A program made the position numbers and the translations under genes. 64,000 nucleotides of DNA, taken from the NCBI RefSeq assembly GCF_001746295.1, contig NZ_MJAH01000015.1:155032-219031 (forward strand), in the 5' to 3' direction. How positions within the stretch are numbered: the stretch's first letter is position 1; the number at the start of each line of letters is the position of its first letter. The DNA is from Streptomyces sp. LUP47B. GTDB lineage: Bacteria > Actinomycetota > Actinomycetes > Streptomycetales > Streptomycetaceae. The notes below the pieces were generated by a model. That model was not told the origin of the DNA. It saw only the letters and a list, made by a program, of their open reading frames with translations, and did not search any database. Positions 51,228 through 58,668 of this stretch are shown in pieces.

Positions 51228-51980
51228 TTACAGGAGATCCTTGACACTCACCCTCAAAGCGAAGGCGATCTCCTGGAGAAAAGCCAGAGTGAGATTATTC
51301 AGCCTGTCGCTGCTCTGCTCCCACTCCTTGAGTTGATCTGCACTGAAAGAATCCGGGATCCTGGTGGCATCGGCCACTTGTCGGCGGGTCATGTTCCGCT
51401 GCTCGCGCAGCTCCTTGATGCGGGTCCCCACCCGGTGTTGTTCGAGTTCCTCAAGGGCCGTTCTGCGTTGAAGGAGTTTCGGCCTCAGTTCGATGATGGC
51501 CTGACCGAGCTGCTCCATGAGCTGTTTGATCGAGTCATATCGCACAAGGGTGAGCGGCCCCGGAATCCCGGTCACCATGCGGCTGATCCGGGTGTCGATA
51601 TGCGCCACGACCACAATCGGCACGATGGCTTCCTGGGCGAAAACGAGTTCCTGTCCCGCCCCCGTGCTCGGATGATGCGCGAGATAAATAAGCAGGTCGG
51701 AGTTAATGACCCGTTGGCGGTCCGTACGGAATACTTCCACGTCTGGCACGGTGGTGTGGTGAACCGGGTCCGTGACCTTTCGGGGCTCATAGAGTCGGAC
51801 GTCGTTGTACGTACAGACATCGGCTACCGTGTCAGAAATCTCGAACAAGTACTTCCGTTCGTCGGAGTCCAGTCCGGTGAGGGCAGATGCAAGATAGGCA
51901 TCAAGGCGGCAGCGGGTGACCGATGAATTCTCGATGCTCGGCTCCCGGTAAACGGAAGACAGGTGGTCAGGGAGTGTCAT
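51228..51980 (-). CDS. Nucleoside-deoxyribosyltransferase-like domain fused to HTH
   Basis: Protein of 250 residues. Residues about 24-165 resemble nucleoside 2-deoxyribosyltransferases: AYLASALTG at the start, VINSDLLIYLAHHPSTGAGQ and ELVFAQEAIVPIVVV (E111 matching the conserved Glu). Residues about 183-250 form an XRE/Cro-like helix-turn-helix (RIKELREQRNMTRRQVADAT). It may be a regulator that senses a nucleoside, or an enzyme controlled by its own DNA binding. It lies 132 bases upstream of ThyA on the same strand and probably governs that operon. Confidence 0.75.
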   Translation of the reverse strand: MTLPDHLSSVYREPSIENSSVTRCRLDAYLASALTGLDSDERKYLFEISDTVADVCTYNDVRLYEPRKVTDPVHHTTVPDVEVFRTDRQRVINSDLLIYLAHHPSTGAGQELVFAQEAIVPIVVVAHIDTRISRMVTGIPGPLTLVRYDSIKQLMEQLGQAIIELRPKLLQRRTALEELEQHRVGTRIKELREQRNMTRRQVADATRIPDSFSADQLKEWEQSSDRLNNLTLAFLQEIAFALRVSVKDLL

Positions 51981-52366
51981 CGTTTGAATTCCGTCCTGTC
52001 GTCCAGGTGATATCTTGCGCCCCAGACTACTCGGCCACCCTTCCGCCCCCGGGCTTGGACGGCATCACCGCCAGGCCGCGGGGCGAGCGCCACAGTGGCG
52101 GCCGGAGAGCGGGTGAGCAAGTCCGTCGCCGCGGCCAGGTCCGGCGAGCCGAAGCCGGTCGGCCGGCAGTGGGGCAGAGTGTGTTGCGGGGGTGTGACGA
52201 CGCTGCAGGGCGCGAAAGTTGGGGCGTACGGTGGAGGTGTGGGAGACGTTCCGCCTCGGGCTCGGGTGCCGCCTGCAGGATCGCATCTTTCATGCCGTAA
52301 CGTGGCTTTTGTCGTCAGGGAAGCAGCAGCCCGACGCGGCTCCTGGGGAAGGGATTCTTGGACTTG
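51981..52366. other. Gene-free stretch at right edge of nucleotide cluster
   Basis: No supported gene is seen in these 386 bases; it should hold the promoter of the NDT-HTH gene and of the zinc-ribbon ORF. Overlapping open frames on all strands are GC-driven shadows. Confidence 0.5.
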
Positions 52367-52525
52367 ATGGAACGCACTGTCGTCCGTTGTGCCGAGGGGC
52401 ACGTGTTCACCACCGCCTCACTTCCGATGCAGCAGGCCGAGCGGCTCGGCCCTGGTCGGCTCGTACGGTGTCCACGATGCGCCCGGCTCCGCAGTGTGGT
52501 GCCGGTTGCTCTGGAGAAGCATTAG
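52367..52525 (+). CDS. Small zinc-ribbon protein
   Basis: Protein of 52 residues. One Cys with GH (RCAEGHVF) and a CPRC knuckle (LVRCPRCARL) make a plausible single zinc site. The composition and lack of stops on this strand support coding. ATG 52367 is about 13 bases from GGAAGGGA; a TTG three codons upstream (52358) would be better spaced. Function unknown; it lies 107 bases before the phosphoribosyltransferase gene on the same strand. Confidence 0.65.
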   Translation: MERTVVRCAEGHVFTTASLPMQQAERLGPGRLVRCPRCARLRSVVPVALEKH

Positions 52526-52632
52526 CGGCGGGCGCTGTTGGAACATTCGCAGTGACCATTACGCCGTAGTGGGAGCGCGGGGCTGTCGTGGTTGTCGCCC
52601 CGCGCGCCCTGTATTTCCTCGGGAGTGTGAGC

Positions 52633-53148
52633 GTGAGTGACATACAGGCAAGGGAGAACCTGACCTACGAGGCGTTCGGCACCGCCGTCCGTGAGCTCGC
52701 GCAGACCATCGCCGACGACGGCTACGAGCCCGACGTCGTGCTCTCGATCGCCCGCGGTGGAGTCTTCGTCGCCGGCGGCCTCGCGTACGCCCTCGACTGC
52801 AAGAACATCCACCTGGTGAACGTCGAGTTCTACACCGGCGTGGGGACCACCCTGGAGATGCCGGTCATGCTGGCTCCCGTCCCCAACGTCATCGACTTCT
52901 CCGACCAGAAGGTCCTCATCACCGACGACGTCGCCGACACCGGCAAGACACTCAAACTGGTGCGCGACTTCTGCCTCGACGCCGTCGCCGAGGTCCGCTC
53001 GGCGGTCATCTACGAGAAGTCCCAGTCCCTGGTGAAGTGCGAGTACGTCTGGAAGCGCACGGACGACTGGATCAACTTCCCGTGGAGCGTTCTGCCGCCG
53101 GTGCACAGGTCGGGCGAGGCGCCCAGGGAGAACAAGGAAGCGGTCTGA
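52633..53148 (+). CDS. Phosphoribosyltransferase
   Basis: Type I PRTase of 171 residues. The PRPP-binding loop VLITDDVADTGKTL and SIARGGVFVAGGLA are clear. The C-terminal DDWINFPWS resembles xanthine-guanine-type enzymes of actinobacteria. It probably salvages a purine base. GTG 52633 has GGGAG upstream; the in-frame extension to 52588 is rejected. It is on the other strand from, and not obviously coupled to, the ThyA cluster. Confidence 0.88.
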   Translation: MSDIQARENLTYEAFGTAVRELAQTIADDGYEPDVVLSIARGGVFVAGGLAYALDCKNIHLVNVEFYTGVGTTLEMPVMLAPVPNVIDFSDQKVLITDDVADTGKTLKLVRDFCLDAVAEVRSAVIYEKSQSLVKCEYVWKRTDDWINFPWSVLPPVHRSGEAPRENKEAV

Positions 53149-53210
53149 CCTGCGAGTAGCTCGTTCGAAGGTCAGTTCACGGCGAGTGTGCGGCGGCCCT
53201 GGGCGCAAGG

Positions 53211-53606
53211 TCAATCCGGTCGCTTCGAGGCCCCGGAGGGACGGCAGCGGACAGGGGCCGTCGCTGGGGTTGCGGTACCGCGCTGCTGTGCAGCTGGCTT
53301 CGCTGCCGTGTGCCGGGCATGAGCCTCTCGTCGTAGTCGGCGTTCGTAGTCGGCGACCTGACGGGCCACGGGGACGTTGGGAGCAGTGCGGATCAACCGC
53401 TCGTTTTCGCGATCCACCAAGAAAGGACCGTTACCTCCCAATCGAGGGCGCTGTCCGCTGCGGCTGTCACGGGCCGCTCCCCAGTAGAAGATCCACCCGA
53501 ACGGCAAGGCCTCTACGCGCAAGATCTGAAGGTCGTACTCGATGCAGCCCCGCATGCCTTCGATCTCGGCAAGCACCAGCCGGCGCGCGTCCTCTTCAGC
53601 CAGCAT
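53211..53606 (-). CDS. YrhB/Imm35-like small protein
   Basis: Protein of 131 residues. PFGWIFYWGAARDSRSG and NGPFLVDRENERLI match the YrhB/immunity-protein-35 pattern, and the C-terminal 35 residues are Ala/Arg-rich and look disordered. The family is often encoded near polymorphic toxins, but none is adjacent here. ATG 53606 is used; GTG 53633 is an alternative. No good ribosome site is seen. Confidence 0.7.
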   Translation of the reverse strand: MLAEEDARRLVLAEIEGMRGCIEYDLQILRVEALPFGWIFYWGAARDSRSGQRPRLGGNGPFLVDRENERLIRTAPNVPVARQVADYERRLRREAHARHTAAKPAAQQRGTATPATAPVRCRPSGASKRPD

Positions 53607-53699
53607 CGCCCGATGATGACATGACGCCTCCACAGGCCGCGATGCCTCGACGCGCGTGGCGTGGCTGGTCGTGATGCACTGGGTTAATGGAGGTGCGTC

Positions 53700-54101
53700 A
53701 TGTCAGGTCGCGCCGGCAAGACCCGCAACATCTTTCTCGTTTGGCTTATTTGGCCGCTGATCACGCTGGGCATCTACCACCTGGTCTGGTACTACAAGGT
53801 GAATCGCGAAGCCCGGGACTTTGATCAGCGGATCGAGGTCAATCCAGTGTTGGCCCTTCTGGCTATCACCGTCGGCTGGCTGGTGATTGTTCCCCCGTTC
53901 GTATCGGTCTACAACACCGGTGTGCGCATAGCCCGCATGCAGCAGTCGGCTGGTATGCAGCGGAACTGCAATCCCTGGATCGGACTCATCCTTTTCATCG
54001 TGGCCGCTCTGTTCCCGCTCTACTACCAGCACGAGTTGAACCAGATTTGGGCTCACTATCAGGTCCCAGAAGAGGGCGACCAGGTGCCTCTCGCAGCCTG
54101 A
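53700..54101 (+). CDS. DUF4234 membrane protein
   Basis: Protein of 133 residues with three hydrophobic helices (about 8-29, 48-70, 91-110). The N-terminal helix with ITLGIYHLVWYYKVNREARD is the DUF4234 signature. GGAGG lies seven bases before the ATG. Function unknown. Confidence 0.88.
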   Translation: MSGRAGKTRNIFLVWLIWPLITLGIYHLVWYYKVNREARDFDQRIEVNPVLALLAITVGWLVIVPPFVSVYNTGVRIARMQQSAGMQRNCNPWIGLILFIVAALFPLYYQHELNQIWAHYQVPEEGDQVPLAA

Positions 54102-54281
54102 CGTGCGCCGTGACGCGGCTCCGGAGGCCGCTTGGTACGTGGGCATTGCAGCAGGTCGTGGTCCCTGCCCACGACTGATCCGACCGGATCAGTCAGCAAG
54201 CCCTGATCCTGGCTGCTGCGCGTTTCCGCGTGCTGTCGAGGTGTCGTTCCCACCACCAACCCGCCGAAGAGCACGGACCTT

Positions 54282-55079
54282 CTACTGGCTCCGCCCGGTG
54301 GGAACAGCCGGTACGCCCGCGGCCCCGGTTATGGACAGCGGGGTGATGAGGCCCGCCACCACGGCCTGGACGATGACGTCGTTGGCCGCTCGTTCGCTTC
54401 CCACGCCGGCGACGTAGAGCCGGGCGGAGACGATCAGGAGGAGAGCCCACCAAGGTGATTGCAGCCAACTGAGCGTTGCCGTCAGACCGACGAGGGCGTA
54501 GGCGACGTTCTTGCGGAACTCCGCTTCACCTACCGCTCGGTCGTACTCGTTGAACAAGTCGTAGCTGGCGATCAGCAGCTTGGTGCGTAGCTGGCGTGTC
54601 TCACCGAGGATGTCTCGTACCGCCAGGCCGGCCACGAGGCGTTCGCCACGCTCGCGCTCCGGGTTCGCGGTCGCGGTGCCCTCAGGTACCGGGCGGGGCA
54701 AGCGTTCCTGATCCTGTAGGAAGCTGACCAGGTCGTCGTATGCGAGACGTGACACGCGAGGTGCGAGGGCTGTGCCGCCGCTCCGGAACCTCGCGGCATT
54801 CGGCGCTTCCCTCGCGTTCACAGTGACTACTCGGACGGCGAGCATGGCTCCGATGAGGTAGGCGAGGAAGGCCCCGGACGCGAGTACTCCGGCGGGACCT
54901 ATCAGGTCGCCGAGGCGATACAGAGAAGCCCAGACGCCGTGAGCCCGTTGAGGCGTCGGAACGCGGTCCTCCAGGATCAGCCAGAGCGTCAGGAGCCAGA
55001 TGCAGCCTGTCGAGAGCGGAGCCCGGACATCGCGTAGGCCTGGTAGCAGATTCGCCAGCAAGATGTCCCCCCGGTCCAC
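54282..55079 (-). CDS. Membrane protein of unknown function
   Basis: Protein of 265 residues with two hydrophobic segments in the first 85 residues, a charged middle region (about 90-190) and one or two further helices near 195-250. I do not recognise the family. The first codon is GTG with no strong ribosome site, so the start is uncertain. Confidence 0.6.
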   Translation of the reverse strand: MDRGDILLANLLPGLRDVRAPLSTGCIWLLTLWLILEDRVPTPQRAHGVWASLYRLGDLIGPAGVLASGAFLAYLIGAMLAVRVVTVNAREAPNAARFRSGGTALAPRVSRLAYDDLVSFLQDQERLPRPVPEGTATANPERERGERLVAGLAVRDILGETRQLRTKLLIASYDLFNEYDRAVGEAEFRKNVAYALVGLTATLSWLQSPWWALLLIVSARLYVAGVGSERAANDVIVQAVVAGLITPLSITGAAGVPAVPTGRSQ

Positions 55080-55124
55080 ATGCCGCCGTTGGCGACAGCA
55101 AGCCCTTTGAGCGTCTTGAGCACG

Positions 55125-55583
55125 TCAGGAAGTCCCCGGCTGAGGAACATCCGTCCGCAACGACGTGATGAGGCGGTCGAGGTCGCCGCGTGCCGTGTAC
55201 GTACGGATCGGGTCGATGTAGTCGCGTGACTCGATGATCCGACCGTCCCGGACCCGCATGACGAAGACGCAGGGCACCTTCGCCATGGAGCCGTCCGGCA
55301 ACGTGAACTCATAGGCGAACTCGGCGACGATCACTTCGGGATCGGCGGTCTCGTGAACGACGACGTCGACGACCCGCCTCTTCGGCAGGGGCCCCCGGAC
55401 CTCCGGCGGCACCGTGAAGTGCTCCTGGAGCGCGGACCGACTCGTCAACGGCTCGGACCCCGGCGTCGCCATGGGATGCCGGACATCGGTGACCTCGCCG
55501 TACAGGTCGGGCAACTCGTCGAAGTTCCCGTCGGCGACCCCATGGACGAGCCGGAGAAACACCTCGCGCGGACTCGGACTCAC
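55125..55583 (-). CDS. SnoaL-like/NTF2-fold protein
   Basis: Protein of 152 residues with the NTF2 pattern: N-terminal helix EVFLRLVHGVADGNFDELPD, then curved sheet strands (VVVHETADPEVIVAEFAYEF, CVFVMRVRDGRIIESRDYID). Such proteins are usually small cyclases, isomerases or ligand-binding proteins. Starts with GTG at 55583. Forty-five bases separate it from the membrane protein downstream. Confidence 0.83.
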   Translation of the reverse strand: MSPSPREVFLRLVHGVADGNFDELPDLYGEVTDVRHPMATPGSEPLTSRSALQEHFTVPPEVRGPLPKRRVVDVVVHETADPEVIVAEFAYEFTLPDGSMAKVPCVFVMRVRDGRIIESRDYIDPIRTYTARGDLDRLITSLRTDVPQPGTS

Positions 55584-55616
55584 ACGCCCCCAAGTGGCCC
55601 TTTCTCGTCGTGGACG

Positions 55617-56501
55617 CTAGAACGTGCCCAGCTTCACGATCGACAGCAGGGCGATCAGCTGGATCGCCGAGGCGCCCAGGGCCTTCGGCCACGGCAGGTC
55701 GTGGGACCTGGAGACCATCAGGGTGAGCAGAGCGCCGGCCGCCACCCAGGTCGCCCAGCCCAGGAGCTGGACGAAGGACGCGTCGCCGCCGAAGAACATG
55801 GCGACGATCAGGCGGGGGGCGTCGGTCAGGGACATGATCAGCATGGAGAGGCCGACCGTGGGCTGCCACGCCCCGTCGCCGCCCAGCTGGCGGGCCAGGG
55901 CGTGGGTGACGACGCCCAGGACGAAGGCCGACAGGACCATGGCGACGGCGGTCGTCAGGACGATCGGGATCGCGTTCGACAGGGTGGCGTTGATCGCGTC
56001 CTCTCGGGCGCCCTCGAAGCCGAAGACCGCGAGCAGGCCGTAGAGGAAGGTCACGATGAGGGCCGGGCCCCACATCGTGTAGTCCCGCATCTGGAGGAAG
56101 GTCTGCCTGGGGGAGAGCAGGATCCCCTTCAGGAGTTCCTTCCAGTGCAGGCGGGGGCCCGCCGGGGCCGCCGGGGCCGAGCCCGCGCGGTAGGTGCCGC
56201 CCTGGTTGTAGGGGTCCTCGCCGACCGAGAAGGCCTGGGTATGGCCCGGGTTGTTGGCCGCGTACGGGTCATGGCCGCCCTGCGGGTGCGGGGCACCACC
56301 GCCACCGGCGCCGTCGCCGAAGTACTCCGGCTCGTCGTAGCCCCCGCCGCCGCCCTGGGTCCACTGGCCCGGGTGGGGCTGCGGCGCGGGGGGATAGCCG
56401 TACGGCTGTCCCTGGGGCGCCTGCTGCCCGTACGGAGGTTGTTGCGGTCGCGCGTGAGGAGCGCCGTTGTCCCGGCCGCGTCCGATCCTGAATCCAGCCA
56501 C
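55617..56501 (-). CDS. Yip1-domain membrane protein
   Basis: Protein of about 294 residues. The first 115 residues are Pro/Gly/Gln/Tyr-rich and disordered, then a Yip1-like bundle of five or six helices (about 130-290) begins with LKGILLSPRQTFLQMRDYTM. The frame reaches 56582, but GTG 56501 begins the low-complexity tail (VAGFRIGRGRDN) and is preferred; the start is uncertain. Bacterial Yip1 proteins are of unknown role. Confidence 0.8.
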   Translation of the reverse strand: MAGFRIGRGRDNGAPHARPQQPPYGQQAPQGQPYGYPPAPQPHPGQWTQGGGGGYDEPEYFGDGAGGGGAPHPQGGHDPYAANNPGHTQAFSVGEDPYNQGGTYRAGSAPAAPAGPRLHWKELLKGILLSPRQTFLQMRDYTMWGPALIVTFLYGLLAVFGFEGAREDAINATLSNAIPIVLTTAVAMVLSAFVLGVVTHALARQLGGDGAWQPTVGLSMLIMSLTDAPRLIVAMFFGGDASFVQLLGWATWVAAGALLTLMVSRSHDLPWPKALGASAIQLIALLSIVKLGTF

Positions 56502-56646
56502 GTCTTCGAACGTACCTGGTCCCGGGGAGTGGCGTGCGCGGCCCGGCGTTTCAGGGACGGCTTTGCTGCTGAGCTGTGACATCCCTTAAGGGCATCCTCT
56601 AAGGGCATCCTCATCCGTCCCCTACGGGGTCAGCGTGCCGGTGAGG

Positions 56647-57945
56647 TCAGGGGCTGAGGAACGCGGACGTGGAGAAGCTGACGGCCGGCTCGGCGCTCAC
56701 GAGCCCCTTCTTCGCGCCGGGGAAGACGGCGACGGTGTCCTTCGTCTCGCTCCGGTACGTCCGTACCGCCAGGTCCGCCCGGCCGTCGCCGTCGAAGTCG
56801 CCGACCGCGAGGACCCGGCTGGTGCCGGTGGCAGGGGGTTCGACGGTGGTCGTCGCCCGGGTGGAGAGCCCGGTCGTACGGCCCTGGAAGACGCGCAGGC
56901 GCGAGCCGCTGGACACCAGCTCGCTCAGGCCGTCGCCGTCGAAGTCGGCGGCGTCCAGGACCGAGCCGGGGGAGTCCAGGGAGCCCTTCGCCGCGGTGGG
57001 GAGGTCATAGCGCAGTGACGTTCCTCCCATGGCGCCGACCGCCGCGTCCAGGGCCTTGCCGCGGCCGAAGGAGCCGAGGGCCACGTCGATGCCGGACGGC
57101 AGGACGGCTCCGGTGCGGGTCGGGCCCGCCGGACCGCCGAGGACCACGGCGGAGGGGCCGGCGCCCTGCGTTGTACGGACGATCAGGTCGTCGTAGCCGT
57201 CGCGGTCGACGTCGGCGGCCGGGCCCGTGGGGACCTCGCCGGGCGACCGGATCGGGGCGGCGGCCCCGCTCGGCCTGCCCTGGCGGGTGAACGGGCCGCG
57301 CAGGTAGGTGAGATGGCCGCCGGAGGCGTGCAGGACCAGGTCCTTGGTGCCGTCGCCGTCGAAGTCGCCGCAGACCGGCTGGTCGGGCCAGTCGTTGCCG
57401 ACGCGGGCGGCGGCCGGGACGGTGAGGTGAACGGCCTTGCCGGACAAGCCGGTCGGGGAGCCGAAGAGGACCTGGAGTGGGACCGGGGGCCGGCCCTGGC
57501 CGTCGTAGGGCGGGTCGGTGGAGACGACGAGGTCCGTGAAGCCGTCCTTGTCCAGGTCGCAGGTGGCCTCCGCGTCGAACAGGGCGGGGAGTTGGCCGTC
57601 GGTGGCCGCGCCCTGTCCGCTCGGGGTGATCAACTGCCGTGCGCCCGGGACCAGTCCGCGCGCGCTGCCGTAGACGATGCCGATGCCGGGGTCGTCTGCG
57701 TGGGCTTGTGCCTTGACCAGGTCGCCCAGCACGAGGTCGCGGTGGCCGTCGCCGTTGAAGTCGTCCGGGGTCCTGCTGCCCTTGCCCTTCGGCACCGGGA
57801 GCCGGGGCGGGGTGTCGGCGTTCCGTACGGGTGTGTGGTCCGCCGAGCCGGTGTGCTGGGTGGGGCTGCAGGCGGCGAGCAGGAGGGTGGCGGCGAGGGC
57901 GGCGACGGCGGTGACCAGGGTGGCGCCCGGGGGCGCCGTACACAT
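56647..57945 (-). CDS. FG-GAP (VCBS) repeat lipoprotein
   Basis: Exported protein of 432 residues. Signal peptide with lipobox LLAACSP, then about six repeats with the calcium-binding pattern DxNGDGxxDLV (for example DFNGDGHRDLVLGDL, DLDKDGFTDLVVS, DFDGDGTKDLVLH, DVDRDGYDDLIVR), which fold as an integrin-like beta-propeller. ATG 57945 has GGAGAG upstream and starts the signal peptide. The function is unknown; such proteins are surface or adhesive. It is divergent from the nucleotidyltransferase gene. Confidence 0.88.
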   Translation of the reverse strand: MCTAPPGATLVTAVAALAATLLLAACSPTQHTGSADHTPVRNADTPPRLPVPKGKGSRTPDDFNGDGHRDLVLGDLVKAQAHADDPGIGIVYGSARGLVPGARQLITPSGQGAATDGQLPALFDAEATCDLDKDGFTDLVVSTDPPYDGQGRPPVPLQVLFGSPTGLSGKAVHLTVPAAARVGNDWPDQPVCGDFDGDGTKDLVLHASGGHLTYLRGPFTRQGRPSGAAAPIRSPGEVPTGPAADVDRDGYDDLIVRTTQGAGPSAVVLGGPAGPTRTGAVLPSGIDVALGSFGRGKALDAAVGAMGGTSLRYDLPTAAKGSLDSPGSVLDAADFDGDGLSELVSSGSRLRVFQGRTTGLSTRATTTVEPPATGTSRVLAVGDFDGDGRADLAVRTYRSETKDTVAVFPGAKKGLVSAEPAVSFSTSAFLSP

Positions 57946-57989
57946 CACGTCTCTCCGCACGATCCGCACGTGCACCGTTCACCTCGTCA

Positions 57990-58020
57990 GCATCATTGAC
58001 AACGACCTCGGCAATGATGC
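57990..58020. promoter_or_regulatory. Inverted repeat between divergent genes
   Basis: Nine-base arms GCATCATTG (57990-57998) and CAATGATGC (58012-58020) flank a 13-base spacer, between the lipoprotein and the nucleotidyltransferase starts. It is unusually AT-rich for this region. It could be an operator, but no regulator gene is adjacent. Confidence 0.5.
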
Positions 58021-58088
58021 ACTTGTTCGACTTACGGCGACAGTCCTGGGGCCGCCATCGTGCGGTGGTGCGGGCGGGGAGGCAAGTC

Positions 58089-58580
58089 ATGGACGCGGAG
58101 GACGTGTTGCGTGTCCTGGACCTGTTGCGGCGGGCCGGCACGGAGGTCTGGGTCGGTGGCGGCTGGGGGATCGACGCGCTGGTCGGCAGGCGGACCCGGG
58201 ACCACCGCGACCTGGATCTGATGCACCGGCAGGAGCAGGAGCCGGCCGTCGTGGCGGCGCTGGCCGCCGCGGGGTTCGTGGAGAGCCTGGACCTGCGGCC
58301 GGTCCGGTTCGTGGTCACCGCCCCCGACGGGCGGGAGATCGACCTGCATCCGCTGGTCTTCGCCGAGGACGGCTCCGCCGTACAGGCGTCCGGGGAGCCG
58401 GAGCGGCCCTTCGGCTATCCGGCCTCCTGCTTCGTGACCGGGACCGTCGGCGGGACGGCCGTTCCGTGTCTGTCCGCCGAGCAGCAGGTCTACTTCCACC
58501 AGGGGTACGAGCCCTCGGAACGCGACCGGCACGACATGGCTCTGCTGCGGCGCGTCTTCGGGATCGTCACCCACTTCTGA
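58089..58580 (+). CDS. Aminoglycoside/lincosamide-nucleotidyltransferase-like protein
   Basis: Protein of 163 residues. The nucleotidyltransferase core VWVGGGWGIDALVGR with TRDHRDLDL supplies the GG...DxD metal-binding residues, as in AadB/LinA-type resistance enzymes (PF10706), and a helical C-terminal part follows. These add AMP to aminoglycosides or lincosamides; the true substrate here is unknown. GGAGG lies six bases before ATG 58089. It converges with the Fe-S gene across a strong hairpin. Confidence 0.82.
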   Translation: MDAEDVLRVLDLLRRAGTEVWVGGGWGIDALVGRRTRDHRDLDLMHRQEQEPAVVAALAAAGFVESLDLRPVRFVVTAPDGREIDLHPLVFAEDGSAVQASGEPERPFGYPASCFVTGTVGGTAVPCLSAEQQVYFHQGYEPSERDRHDMALLRRVFGIVTHF

Positions 58581-58599
58581 GCGGGGACCGCAAAGACGC

Positions 58600-58633
58600 G
58601 GCGCCCCCGGGTCCGGTGGGACCCGAGGGCGCC
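58600..58633. terminator. Bidirectional hairpin terminator
   Basis: A 15-pair stem (58600-58614 with 58619-58633), one C-A mismatch and a four-base loop lie between convergent genes. Confidence 0.75.
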
Positions 58634-58668
58634 GAACAGCCCCGTCGTGAGCGCTACTTCACCGGCTC

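Noticed and set aside
53186..53674. Plus-strand frame over the YrhB-like gene
   Set aside because: Arg/Gly-rich shadow; the minus-strand frame shows the conserved YrhB/Imm35 blocks.
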